From positions 1 to 56,907 of the forward strand of contig JACGCN010000104.1 of assembly GCA_014905825.1 (NCBI GenBank): 56,907 nt of DNA, in the 5' to 3' direction. This document shows, one piece after another, positions 12,846-24,092 of the stretch. A program made the translations under genes and the position numbers. The notes under the pieces are model-generated. The model had not been told where the DNA came from and did not search any database. It worked only from the letters and a program-made list of their open reading frames with translations. The DNA comes from Lyophyllum atratum. Its lineage: Eukaryota > Basidiomycota > Agaricomycetes > Agaricales > Lyophyllaceae. Every line of letters starts with the position of its first letter. Position 1 is the stretch's first letter.

Positions 12846-14604
12846 CTAGTTAATGTTCGAACTCTTTCGAAACTGGATGTATTCTGTATGCTCTCCTCGG
12901 AAGACACGCGCAGGGATCATTTCAGCAGCAACGGCTTCTCTTACTATAGCGCCGAATGACGCGGGACCGCAACCTAACAAAGCGACAACTAGTAAATTTC
13001 CCTTGCAGACCCTTGAAGGTGCGTATGGGACAGAACCTCTGCTCCACCGTACTTGCGAGGCTTTGCTGGTCGTGTATGTACTGCGACAAAGGACATGTCC
13101 CAGAGCTCGCTCTCTTTCACATATGAGCGTCTCACTCTGCCCCAAGACCCTATCCCTTTGGGCCAGATCCAAAAGATGTACAGCTTCGTCCTTGTTGGTG
13201 TCTAGAGATGCTTCGATACGCGTCGCTGAGAAAGAAGACGGGGACGATCGGGGGATTAGCGGCACGTTTATCTCCCTCGTGGTAAGTTGAAGGATCGATG
13301 TAGTGTTGATTCCCTTTCGATGAAATTGCGTTGACTGGCGACGTGACACTAGGCTGCGAGTCGGAAGTCCCATGGTCTGTGTACGCAGCGGGTTCTGATA
13401 GCCCCTGCAACGGCTGCAAGGTACGGACTGGTTGGAGCCCGTGGCAGATCTGCGCCTGTGAAGCGCCTCCATGATTTTGCCTTGGTTGGGGCACGCTTGT
13501 AGAGTTTATCTGGTCTCGATCGGCCAGCCTTCCCCGCCACTTCAATCCGCATATTAAAAATCTCCTCACTCGGAAGCATTGCGTCGTTGTCTCCATCAAA
13601 ATCCGTCAAGTGGATAGTGTCATCTTCCAGGACACCGCTTGCTATGCTGGTGGGATTCCTTTGTTCATGGCCGAAGCCCGTAGTTGGGTTTTCGACATCT
13701 ACCAGATTGCACATCGACTCAACAGGGAGATGGGCGACCGTATGTTGCGGTCCGATGCTCTGCACAACCTGCGCGGGTGGTGGAGTTTGCAGGATCTCTC
13801 TGGCATATCCGATGGAGGCATATAAAGCGATAGACTACTTTATCCGTTCCCATCCGGCGGTCCTTTAGCAGCTGAACACTCCAAAGAGCGACAGGAAGTG
13901 ACGCCATGAGCCAAATCAACCTGCCTGACCAGCGATGAAGTCGAGCAAGCTTGTTGAAGTCCATTTGCACGATCGCAAGGGCAAACATCGCGAATGGAGG
14001 AGCCTTCAGCGCAAACAAAATGCATGGTGGTAGCATCGCAAAGGTCAAAATGCCTGCTCTACTACCGGACGCCCAATAAAATTTCGCGATGACGTACGGC
14101 GGTCGGTTATCAGGATATGAATTCCTTCCTTGGACAGCATCTGCCGTATTATACGATACATGTCGCAAAGGAATGTAATCATGTCCGACGAATGCCAACG
14201 CCAAGATGGCAATCAACAGCGTGAAAAGGCTGACGAGCTGACCATTCGATGGCAAGGGCTTAGGCCTCGGTCGGCCTTTTTTCTGTGTGGAATGGGCGCA
14301 GACAGGCACTTCCAAGCCATATCCTTCGTCGAAGTACCCACCGTCTCCAGTGTGCTCCGACGAGACTCCGCCTGGAGCATGTTGGGCGGGCAACAGCGAA
14401 GCCGAGACAAACGAATGCCACTCCCAGCCATAAAGAATATGCATAGCGTTGTGAGTTGTCGCTCATGCGATGTAAAGCCAGGTATATCCCTATCCACTTC
14501 GCATCGTCAGGAATATTTGGAGGGACTAGGTCGACTGGCCTGGGTGTCGGAGATGACATGGCGGGCGTGTCGAAGGGGATGGCATCGACGGGTCTGTAAA
14601 ACAT
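12846..14604 (-). pseudogene. Metalloreductase-like membrane protein lacking its FAD/NAD region
   Basis: This resembles a basidiomycete ferric-reductase-like transmembrane protein. The N-terminal part has YLALHRMSDNSQRYAYSLWL, then membrane segments (LFTLLIAILALAFVG; ILTFAMLPPCILFALK) and the haem-region helix HRWSGRLIWLMASLPVALWSVQL. The C-terminal part has the family's linker block LTDFDGDNDAMLPSEE and the final nucleotide-binding-like segment GCGPASFGAIVREAVAAEMIPARV. The approximately 1 kb that should encode the remaining membrane helices, the HPFT-type FAD site and the NADPH loop is absent between about 13,830 and 13,700. Near 14,283 the frame changes, either by one extra A in a six-A run or through a 55-nt intron (gtactt...acacag). 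The most likely reading is an internally deleted pseudogene; a collapsed assembly or a catalytically dead membrane protein are alternatives. Confidence 0.55.
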
Positions 14605-14898
14605 AGGTATGTATACATCCGTGGATGACCCAAACCGCTGGCTGCGTTATGTTCAAGACCTACAAACATTTCTCATCCCACGTGTTGAATATATGGGTAT
14701 GTTCCTGGTGTCTCAAGGTTGGAATGGAGCCATACCTGTGACGAAATGAGGATATTCAGTATTGAGCAAATGGTTAAAAAATATGACAGAATCGGATATT
14801 CGGGATCATAGGAGGGGTGCGTGTGTGCCGGACCTGACATGGATTGCTTGGAAAACATCGGACATCGAAGGATATATTTCGAGATACAACAAGACAGA

Positions 14899-15345
14899 TC
14901 ATTCTACAGTGACTCCAGATCTGACCTAGAGTATGCGATTGTTCACCAGAGTGAATCCAGTCAGAGCACGATCGTGACATACCTCCTTGCCCGTCTTCTT
15001 TATCCTTGCCAAGATGTCCTCGTAAGGGAGGGTAGACTTGACAATGACCTCTTGAGTCTCCAAGTTGACGGTAAATTCGGACACACCTGGTGAATAGAGA
15101 GGTCAGTGCTTCTCCATCCCTCGTATTCTAACACTCACCATCTGGTTTGGCTTTCTCGAGAACACGGGTGACGGCGCCAGAACATCCAGAGCAAGTCATC
15201 TGTTCATCCGAATCAGCGCTATGCGTTAGGCAGAGAAGAGTCGTCCGGTGCCAGGACCCACCTTGACATCGAATTTGTACGTCTGTTCCTGTGACAATCT
15301 AATCAGCGTCGGCAAGAGATTGGGGACCTGAATGCTCACAGCCAT
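14899..15345 (-). CDS. ATX1: Copper metallochaperone Atx1
   Basis: Atx1 carries Cu(I) in the cytosol to the Ccc2-type copper ATPase of the Golgi, which loads multicopper oxidases. Five exons (15345-15340, 15288-15262, 15199-15139, 15086-14983, 14925-14899) give 74 residues. The sequence begins MAEQTYKFDVK, followed by the metal-binding motif MTCSGC. GVSEFTVNLETQEVIVK follows, and the chain ends with IKKTGKEVRSGVTVE. The HMA fold and both copper-binding cysteines are intact. The first exon carries only two codons. The gene is near the metalloreductase remnant, also on the minus strand. The pairing of copper chaperone and metalloreductase is suggestive, but may be chance. Confidence 0.95.
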
Positions 15346-15834
15346 CGTTATAGCACCTACAAGAAAAGTAAGATCAGTTGGGGGACGAGAATTGCGCTTG
15401 CTACTCACAATATTCTGGGTTGGGATGGCGGTAGTATGGAAAGGGAAGAAAGTAACATGTCTGGTACTAAGCAGTATATAAGCAGATCGCGTCATCTTGC
15501 GATCGTAGTCACAAGCCACGGACATCACCGCTCAAGTCAAGGATTAACTCTGGTGCTACAACGGTCCCATAGAGACGCGGAGTTATATTTGGTATGTAGG
15601 GTTATTATGAGATATGCAGACCCAAGTCATCTATTACTACAGTATGCGCGAACGACTTGTACCAAATGCGCAGAGCTGCCAGGCTTGCGAGGAACTTCAT
15701 CACCTTGGAGGCCGGCCTTCCACCATCTCTATCGGTTCATCACCTTCGGTAGCAACAGCCTCCCAACCTTCTTCTGTTGGGCGGCGTCCTCGTATCCGAC
15801 TCCAACACCATGTAAGCCATGCTGCATTTCTTAT
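15346..15834. promoter_or_regulatory. Atx1 upstream region with TATATA
   Basis: This 489-bp gap separates the permease stop from the Atx1 start. A TATATA sequence at 15475-15480 lies about 130 bp upstream of the Atx1 start codon and could serve as its TATA box. No coding sequence is visible. The rest presumably holds the Atx1 promoter and the permease 3' UTR. Confidence 0.35.
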
Positions 15835-18280
15835 TTAGGCCTCACTTCGGAATAGAGAATCTTGGTACCCACAAAATATCCGAGGTCGGTCATCTTCACT
15901 CCGCCGAGTAAGATAGAACACGGGAATTCCAGCAAGCACAAACCCTTCGGAATCCGTCAGTACCTGCTATCAGAAAATAAGATTATGACATACCCAGGAC
16001 GGCAACGGCTTCCATCGGGGCCGCAATGATTGGCATGCATAGCAGGAAAAGGGCGACCTGAGAGGGGAGCGTGAGTAGGTGAAGGTTACAAAGGCGTATG
16101 ATTTACCGCGCAAAAAGTAATCGGTGTTATGATCCATGTTTTATATGGTCTGCGATCACCTGCTCCAGATGTTTCGAGTCTATCGGTTTTGTGTGTCCAC
16201 GCACCTCTCCAACATGGGTTCCTTCACACGGAGAATGACCAACCCAAGAACCTATACCTGAAGATGAGAGATCTTTACATCATAGATTGTTCGAATCACC
16301 CACGGTAAGGAAATAGAATGCCCACGAGGCCACAACAGAGAAGTTTATCAATGACCTGAATCCTCCACCAATCATGATGAAAGTGATTGTGATTGCAGCT
16401 TGCAACATTGCGGCATTCAGTGGGGTCTTGCGGGAACTATGCAGTCGACCGAAAAGTGCGGGAAGAAAACGCTCCCGGCCTGCAGCGTAAATCAAGCGTG
16501 ACGTCGTAAAAAATGCACCTGTTGAGAATGAGGTGCTGCGGAGTCAAATTGGAGAGCTAAAATACCGTTCAAAGCCCCGAAGCAAGAAAAAGCAACCATG
16601 CATGCGAAGAGCATGCCACCTATGGGACCAAACAGGGCTCGACCAAAATCCAACGCCACGGTGTTGCTCAAGCTGACTGTAGCCTTTGAAACGTGGAATT
16701 TATAAGGACAAACAGAGTTGACCGTCAAGAACATACCTTATCGAGCACAACAAAGTACGAAATATTAGCCAGCATAAACATCAACTACAGCCTGTGTAAG
16801 CCAGATAAACTAGGGGATGGAGACGCCGTACCGTAACGATCGCCATGCTTGAGTGAATGGCCCTAGGTATATTCTTTTCAGGGCGAGTCATTTCCCCCCC
16901 AACGTAGTTGGCCTGATCCCAGCCATCAAAAGCCCATAAACCTGAATATAGCGCGAGGGACCATGAAGAGGGACTGTGGCTTGAACCATCGAACAGTGGT
17001 TGTCGAAATGCACTTGATGCTTTACCGCGAGCAAGTTGTACGAGGCCCAAGATAGTGATGGATATCTGGATACAAGAGGTTCTTGTGAGTAAATGTCCTC
17101 GGCTAAGCTCGGATTCAATCCATACCAGCGAAGCAACCTTCCAACGAGGTCAGACAGGCATGATAAATGGGCTACTAAATGGAAGGACGTACTTTCACGA
17201 CGGTGAATACGACAGCAGCTCGTGAACCAAGGTTACGAGTAGCAATACATATGATTGTTACGACTACCACTGCCCCAATTGCCGTGAGTTTGATAGCCCA
17301 CTGAGGAATTTCATCCGGCGATACCTCATCGCCTGTAGTGCCCCAAAAAATGCGATTGAGATACTCTGCAAATATAAGGCTGATCACAGCATTTGAGCCT
17401 AATAAAGGCGGGTTGAAAAGAATATTTGGTGTGTAAAACGAATAGCTTTACCAGGCTTTAGCGCAATGATTGCAGTCCAAGCAAAAAGGTATGAAATGAG
17501 AGGCCCATATGCATATGACAGATATGCCTGCGCGCCACCATTGAGTGGAATGGCCGAACCCAGCTCCGCGAAACTGCTGGCACCCGTCCATGCAAGTAGA
17601 CCGGAGAGTAACCATACGGTCAAACTCGCACCAACACTTTGGGTATTAGCGACGACAATGCCAGGTGACGAGCTGTTTTAGGATTAGGCCCTTTCCTAAC
17701 TTTGAGGGAAAATAGATCCTCACAATATGCCTGAGCCAATCTGTATAGATGCATCATGGTTGTTTAGCGGAGTTCTATAAGTGACACAATATTCGACATA
17801 CTTGTAGTCCTACAATAAGTGCAATGCCTTCATGGAAATCAGCTCCACTTCATTCTCTTCTCGAAAGACCAGGGTGCTCACCATTAATCAGCCCAACACT
17901 CTTCTCACTGCCCGTTCCATGAACTAAACTGGGATCGGTAAGACTAGTGCTCAGTGGCAGCTAAACGCCGTTTCGGTCACCATGTTTTCAACAGGAAATC
18001 TTCAGCCAGGAAGACGCACCAGGTCACGTTGAAACTCAAAGCCAGAGCCAGAGTAGGAGCGTCCCCTACAAAAGGGTTTTAACGTGAGGTGAGTCTCTGG
18101 ATAGAACAGAGCATACCGCCCAAACCTCGCTGGAGTGATAGCTGGCCCGTCGGATATTTCGAGTGCTCGTAATGAGTCTTCATCGGATTCATTGGAATGT
18201 CGGTGTAGGACAGGCGAAGGAGGATATGTTCCGCTCAGGGGGGTTTTGAGAGCGACATAGTCCTCTCTCAAGAGTGTCAT
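15835..18280 (-). CDS. APC-family amino-acid permease (Mup1/LAT type)
   Basis: This multi-pass plasma-membrane amino-acid transporter belongs to the amino acid-polyamine-organocation family. An N-terminal cytosolic region (from 18280, MTLLREDYVALKTPLSG) precedes about 12 membrane segments. Conserved blocks include GLQIGSGIFSSPGIV (TM1), LLAWTGASSFAELGSAIPLNG (TM3 with the family glutamate), SLALYSGLWAFDGWDQANYV (TM6), PEKNIPRAI, RLIYAAGRERFLPALFGRLH and NFSVVASWAFYFLTV. The chain ends VFYLTRRSEDDRPRIF...FRSEA at 15835. The long spaced sequence is broken by about ten short introns, all of which rejoin in frame. It resembles yeast methionine permease Mup1 and animal light-chain LAT transporters. 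The exact substrate cannot be told from the sequence. Confidence 0.88.
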
Positions 18281-18577
18281 GGACGAGACGTAGAAATCCT
18301 TTGGGCTGATATGTGTTCGGGGTTGGCGTTTGGTATGGGTCGTGAATATTTGAATGTGGTATCTGTTAACGTTGAGTCAATACGTAGTAAGCTAAACTAG
18401 TACGTACTGATAGTGACCAGCAGGTCCTGGTGAAGTCACTGAAGTTGGCAACCTCAATTGAACATTTGATGTCACGTGTGCGATATACACAGCACATCGC
18501 ATTTCGATTACGGTACAGAAATGGTATATCTATCGAGCCAATGATACGATACTTTTATGGCAAAGTCTGTCATATAC

Positions 18578-19639
18578 CTAAACGTTCTCTAGCAAGGCCT
18601 GTGCCACTACCGAGTGAATATCAGAACATCGCTCATGACATGCGTCTATACACTTTCTTGGAGGTCAGTAATTGAGGATGCGACCAAAAGAGAATACATA
18701 CTCCAAGCACCTCTTCGGGCCTCATTTCGCCAGACTGCCAGATACTCGTGACAGTGCCCAATGCAGGCATGCATGATAATACCAAGGTACCTCTCGCCAA
18801 TCGAGCTTCTTCTCCTGTCGGATCTAGCCATATTTCCTGGTTGGCAGCGGACTAATAGAGGTGAGGCAAAGGAGTTCAAAGTGTACGGGGAAGAGAAGCA
18901 TACCGCAGCGCAAGACGTCACTAGACCTATCATTTCTATTCCTGCATCGGCCAAAGCTGTACTAGCTGCTATAGTCCCGGATGCCGCACATCCTTCGATG
19001 CCGTCAGCCTCAATGACTGTAAGGAAGATGTCGATCGTGGATTTCGGCAGAAGTTCTAGTCGCACAGATGGGACGAGAGCTTGGTGTATAGCTACTGCTA
19101 TCGACCTATCTTCCGCATCCTAGATGGGATGAATAGTCATACAGGCTCTACGCGTAAAATCGGAAGGCCATACGCGCATGGGTGCTCTCCGACGCTCACA
19201 AGAAAATGGTGTAAATTTGACCTCTACGTTGAGTCTTCCCCTCTCATTATACGCGGTGTTTTTGGACTGCCTTGGGCCGTAACTGGACGTGATGCAACAA
19301 GTACCTCTGTAAAGGCCAGGTCCTTATGAAGAGACAAACAGACAAACACAGCGCATGCGATTTTGGTCCTTTCAGTCTCCACGTACGCAGAACCATTCGC
19401 CTGGTCAATCAAGCTCGATTGCAGAACTGAAGATGTCTCAGAAGAAATAGACTGAAAGTGCGATGCTGCGACTTACATATTGGGCGAATGTCACTCGACT
19501 TCCGTGTTTTTCGAGGTTGGCCAGGCTTCCAATGTAGACCCTCCGCGTCCTCTTCAGTATCAAAGATCGGTGGATGGCTTTCTTCTGGCCCATTTATGCG
19601 CCTCCGGTCAAAACCTGTTTGGGCCATGGATGTGGTCAA
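18578..19639 (-). CDS. MTR3: RNA exosome core subunit Mtr3 (RNase PH-like)
   Basis: Mtr3 is one of six RNase PH-fold ring subunits of the nuclear/cytoplasmic RNA exosome; in eukaryotes it is structural, not catalytic. The N-terminus GFDRRRINGPEESHPPIF matches the RRIRGPEES signature of human EXOSC6. Further blocks are QANGSAYVETERTKIACAV, YGPRQSKNTAYNERGRL, FSCERRRAPMR, VRLELLPKSTIDIFLTVIE and STALADAGIEMIGLV. The final exons give GTLVLSCMPALGTVTSIWQ and DACHERCSDIHSVVAQALL. Six or so exons rejoin without indels and the stop is at 18578. The start is 19639 (or 19627 in frame). It is head-to-head with the NSRP1-like gene, only 64 bp apart. Confidence 0.92.
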
Positions 19640-19703
19640 GGAAATGTTTACAATTTTAAACTCCGGTCCTAGTGTGGGATTGTCTATTGTTTATGCATCG
19701 TTC
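19640..19703. promoter_or_regulatory. 64-bp bidirectional promoter MTR3 / NSRP1-like
   Basis: The two divergent start codons are separated by only 64 bp (76 bp if MTR3 starts at 19627). Both genes act in RNA processing. There is no room for two separate promoters, so transcription starts probably overlap or lie within one another's 5' region. Confidence 0.6.
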
Positions 19704-20954
19704 ATGAAGCTCTCATTCTCGCTAGGTAAACCAAAGCAGGCGACAGCCGCACCTCCCTCTCTCAAACGACCAGCTGCGTTTGCCTTAGGAGACGATGAAC
19801 CTATCGATGCTGCACCAACCTCTGTCGCTGCGGATCGGAGCACACCCGCTAATAAGAAACTCCTTGCGCAGAACCTGGAGACCTCCAAGGCCATGAAGAA
19901 ACGCATGGAAGCCGAAAAGAAAGTCGATGAAACAGTGTACGAATATGATGAAGTATGGGATAGGATGCAAGAGGCAAAATTGCGGCAGAAGGAGACTAAA
20001 GAACAGGAAGCCCTTGAACGGAAGGTATGCGAGATGTTTATTCGGTGCATATAAGCTAATTCATTATTTTCTAGCCAAAATACATACATGGTCTCTTAGC
20101 TTCCGCCGCGACCAGGAAATTGGACTATTTGCGAGCTGAGGAAAAGATGATGCAATTGGAACGGGAGGCAGAGGGCGATGAGTTCCAGGACAAAGAGGTT
20201 TTTGTGACGCAGGCATATAAAGATCAAATGGCAGAAGTGCGAAAGGCGGAGGAGGAGGAAAAGAAGAGGGAAGGTAGGCTCTGGCAGATCCTTGACTTTG
20301 CCATCTTCTTCGAACTCATTCATATCTCCAGAATTAAAGAAAAAGCAAGGCACCACGTCTTCGGGCATGACACACTTCTACCGCAAGATGCTGGAGGAAT
20401 CTGAGCACAATCACGAGGCCACCGTGGCTGCCACTCAAAAGACGCGTATTATTGGACCACAAGGTCCCATGCCTAACCTGACAATCGTGAAACCGGCCGA
20501 CCATACTCCGGTGTCTGATCTCGAGCTTGCGAGGATCGCACGAGAAGAAGGCAAAGAAGTGGAGTTGAATGATGACAACCAGATCGTCGACAAGCGTGAC
20601 CTATTGACCGCAGGGTTAAACCTCGCGGCTCCGAATACCCGGCGACTAGGGTTGCGACTTACGAATGCACAAACATCTAATGCCGGTGCCGCACCAGTCC
20701 AAGCACACCGGGCTGTCGGAACTGCTGCCACTCGGAGGGAAATCAATGAGCGAAGGGCGCAGGAGATTCGACAGCAAATGGATGCAGAGGAAGATAGACT
20801 TGCGAGGGATAAGCGGATGGCGGAGGAGGAGGCTGTGCGCAGAACTGTTGCAAAGCGCAATAACGATAACGATGTGCAAGGGGCCCGTGAGCGTTACCTT
20901 CAACGAAAACGACAGCGACTTGAAGAAGCGAGTCAAGAGCCGATACCTCCCTAA
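19704..20954 (+). CDS. NSRP1/CCDC55-like splicing regulator
   Basis: This is a homologue of nuclear speckle splicing regulatory protein 1, which binds splicing factors and affects alternative splice-site choice. Three exons (19704-20024, 20075-20273, 20332-20954) give 380 residues. It starts MKLSFSLGKPKQ, a conserved N-terminus in fungal homologues. The central charged helical region includes VYEYDEVWDRMQEAK, PKYIHGLLASAATRK, LRAEEKMMQLERE and SGMTHFYRKMLEESE. The C-terminal half is rich in Arg/Glu coiled coil (ERRAQEIRQQMDAEEDRLAR) and ends in ARERYLQRKRQRLEE. The frame is open upstream of the start, but that segment overlaps MTR3 antisense and is not conserved-looking. The gene converges on the kinase-like gene with 154 bp between stops. 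Confidence 0.88.
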
Positions 20955-21108
20955 ATTGGACAGCACATGTATCACCCTGTATAACCATTATTTATTCTAC
21001 TACATTATATGAGGTCCTCTTGGACACGCATACTAATAGATTACGAGTTACTGCATTTGAACACGATCTTTGCACATGGATACTAAGCACAGAACTCCTT
21101 GTCCGTGA

Positions 21109-22303
21109 TCAATGGGAGCTCATGCATGTTGATCGTAGACGGTGATCTCCAATCATCGAAACCATCGCGTCGAATGCCTGGAGGACATAACGAATTGATG
21201 GGCGGTGGTGCGGAGTCTCATGAAGCATAGGCTTGATGACTTGCATGAGTTCGGGAATGTAGTATCCGGTAAGCTATGAATGGCATAAGCGTGTTGGAAG
21301 GACTGAAGACTCGGCTGAATACCTTGCATGCCCGTAGCATAAGAACGGCTAATGCCCATACATCGACTTTGTATGGATCTGCAAGCTCGCCCCGTTCACA
21401 TTCGGGGGGGACCTCTGTCCCGCGATAGCCACATATAGCGGGATTTGTTACTCCAGCATACCTCCGGCTGCCCTCGAAGTCGATGTAGGCATAGTGCCCG
21501 TTGTAATCTGTTAACAGGTTGCGCAAAGATATGTCCAGGTGCGCAATCTCGTATTTGTGCATGAACACAGCATGCTATTCCCGTCAAATCACTTCAACAT
21601 AAGCTTTGAAGAGGGTCAAAAGCTAATATACCTCGATACATTGGCGAAGAGCGCCTAGGAAGAGCCTCAGACAACATGGAGGATCTGTGATGAGCTGTGA
21701 GGACCACTCCTCCATTACGATGAACACTATGTCGTCGTCAGCTACTTCAATGAAATCCAGGACAGCTGTAGATGATAGGTCTAAAATTAACTTCTACGCT
21801 GGATATTATAAGGCACTGACGTATTGTGTGATTCATTGGGTCATCCCTAAGCGGCGAGGTAGAGAGAAGACGGATAACATCGTATTCACGGCTGGATATA
21901 TGGACAGCCTTGGCCATGATCTTTGTCTCATCGCAGATGCGAAATCCGCGGAACAGATTATCTCGCTGGCGTCAAATGATAAGCAGGAGGTCACTATCAA
22001 AACTGCAACACTCACTAATCCCGCGTCCGGACAAAGTGCATCGTTGTCTCTGCTTTCACATGCACGCAGATAGCCCAAGTTCGGCGTGGTGGGAGCGGTG
22101 CCGTCATATTGCAAAGAGTTTTTGTAAAACTCCTTGACATCCCGAACGGTCTCGAGCCGAAATCCTCGGACCTTGAAGAGATTTCTATAGCTTGGCCAAT
22201 GTGGGGCAATGCGGCGATTGACTTCGTCTTCATCGAATGAGGAGTCTGAGGATGTTGGAGATTCTGGCCGTTGTTCGAAGTCTGACCCCCAGGCGGTATG
22301 CAT
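21109..22303 (-). CDS. Atypical protein kinase-like protein
   Basis: This short kinase-fold protein is of a type frequent in Agaricomycetes. It starts at 22303 (MHTAWGSDFEQRPESP). The N-terminal part has the block GYLRACESRDNDALCPDAGL, then RDNLFRGFRICDETKIMAKAV, whose lysine may be the ATP-anchoring one. FIVMEEWSSQL marks the hinge. The catalytic loop reads HLDISLRNLL (Asp and Asn present, Arg of HRD replaced by Leu). The DFG position reads DFE. CGYRGTEVPPE and KVDVWALAVLMLRA follow. The stop is at 21109. Five exons rejoin in frame. Loss of the DFG glycine and HRD arginine suggests weak or altered activity, so it may be a pseudokinase. Its substrate is unknown. Confidence 0.75.
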
Positions 22304-23076
22304 GGGCTGAAGAGCGGCGTAGGTTAAGACGACGTAGATAATGTCAATCGATCAAGCATATAAAACGACAAGTCGTCCAAAAGGCAAGGAATATAATCAG
22401 CGCTAGTGTGTGCAAGGAGGAAGGATAGGTGATATTGGGGAAATACCAGGGCAGATGGAAAGCCACTGGCAATTTAAGTATTAACGGTGTCCGCGTATGG
22501 CATCGCTGTCAGGAGAATCCTTTCCGAAGCATATCAAAATCATTCCGATTCTTTCGAGTTTGGGATTATTATCCTCAACATGGACTCGGCGGAATCGCAA
22601 CGTAGAGTGTTCGAACGATCTTCCCGATACAGTAACACCGTATGGACGTTAACACGAGTGATTAGGGCATTGTTTCCCAGGCTAATGAAATCTACCACAA
22701 AGGAACGGGGCAGCCTGCAGGCTATCTGAAATGCTCGGGTCCGGCGATCTGAGCTGGTGATTGCATACGTAGCAGTGACAACAGAGTGTCCGATTCACAA
22801 ACTGAGGCCACATGGAAGGACCGGTGAGAAGCAGATGGGCGATGGGGTGATGAATTGACCGGGAACAAGGGGAATTGGCCGACGAGGATGGCAGCGCAGT
22901 CACCCAAGGTTTCGATGGCAAAGGTGAGATGAACACGACCCTTTTGGGATGCGTCAACTCTGAAAATGATCCCCACGTTCCACGTGCACCGTGTTCTGTC
23001 CGTTCATCGTGCGAATTTCTCTCCTCTCTTCGTCTGCTCAAGCCACAGTGTGCGCGAGCCCCCATACCCTGCGTCC
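22304..23076. other. Divergent intergenic region, kinase-like / RRM gene
   Basis: This 773-bp region lies between two divergent start codons and is the longest interior gap. I see no conserved coding sequence, repeat or RNA gene in it. It should contain both promoters. Confidence 0.5.
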
Positions 23077-23746
23077 ATGGAAGAAGGTACCAAATCTAAG
23101 AAGACCGTATTCGTCGGTGGCATCGGTGATGATGTGGATGAGGCCATCATTTACGAGAACTTTTCAACCTTCGGTGGGTCATTTTGGTATCGTATATTCC
23201 CTGTTCTTTCTTAATTTTCCAATCGCTACACAGGAGATATAATCGAAGTCCAGTTACCATCTGCTGCCACGAATCCTAATCAGCAGGCCGGTACGGCGAA
23301 GAGCTTGTCTTCGCGACGACATATCTGACACTTCTCTAGACGCAAAACATCGCGGCTTTGCGTTTGTGACGTACAGTTCATCTGCAGATGCACAGGATGC
23401 GATTGACAACATGGACTTGAACGAGCTTGGTGGAAAAGTTATCAAAGTCAACTTAGCAAGACCCATGAAAACACCCCTGCAGCTTGGTGGAAATAGAGCT
23501 GGTACGTTACGTTGCTTAATCGGCCCTTTCCGTGCTGATCCTCATTCATCTACAAGTTTGGGAGTCAGAAGAGTGGCTCAAGCAAAACTTAAAGCCTCTT
23601 GCTCAGAGCGGAGGTTGGTTGCCGCGATTTCACCTCGAAACTGCCGATTTGCTCATCATTATCCAGGTGTCCAAGCGCGAACGGCCCAGCAGGATGGTCA
23701 AGAACAAGAAGATAACGAACAGCCTGACGAAGCCATGGAAGAATGA
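23077..23746 (+). CDS. Small single-RRM protein, cyclophilin E-type RRM
   Basis: Five exons (23077-23173, 23234-23290, 23340-23501, 23557-23613, 23667-23746) give 150 residues. One RNA-recognition motif fills residues 8-90. RNP2 is KTVFVGGIGDDV and RNP1 is KHRGFAFVTY. NMDLNELGGKVIKVNLARP follows. After the RRM comes VWESEEWLKQNLKPLAQSGG, a short conserved tail, and an acidic C-terminus (EQPDEAMEE). The RRM resembles that of the spliceosomal cyclophilin PPIE/Cyp33, but no cyclophilin domain follows, as in many fungal relatives. It probably binds mRNA in the nucleus; a spliceosome link is inference. All splice sites are canonical. Confidence 0.87.
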
Positions 23747-24092
23747 TCAAGTTGCATTTAGAAAACAACTTGCATACGACCCATCCTACTTGAAGAGGTA
23801 ATCTGACTCACATGTCAGCATCCAGTTGTTCAGCGAACAAATGGAACTATCAGCAGGTCACCGAGCCCGATGTCGTGCTCCAGATGGTAACCTCCATGAC
23901 AGTCAACGTCACGAGGGGCGAGAAGTCGCCATTGCTTGCCCGGATTTCGAGGAACTGTAAGGAGCAGCTATGTCGGTCATTTAGGGGCGTCCTGAAATAC
24001 AACACAACGTTATGAACAATAAATGATACAGGCAACGTATGGTTAATCAGTGAGCCACGTACAGGTGCGACACATCTGAAAGACTATCTGCC
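23747..24092. other. Convergent intergenic region RRM gene / TAF13
   Basis: This 346-bp gap lies between two convergent stops. It contains AATAAA at 24018-24023, which may act as a poly(A) signal for the plus-strand gene. No other gene is visible. Confidence 0.4.

Noticed and set aside
14230..14330. Certain frameshift in the metalloreductase N-terminal part
   Set aside because: The frame change can be explained either by one extra A in an A6 run or by a normal 55-nt intron, so I do not count it as a proven error.
16281..16310. GTTCGAATC T-loop-like motif in the permease region
   Set aside because: It is part of a short permease intron and has no surrounding tRNA structure.
20435..20860. 141-codon minus-strand frame opposite the NSRP1-like gene
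   Set aside because: It lies antisense to a conserved exon, and its Ser/Ala-rich composition is the mirror of Glu/Arg/Ala-rich coding.
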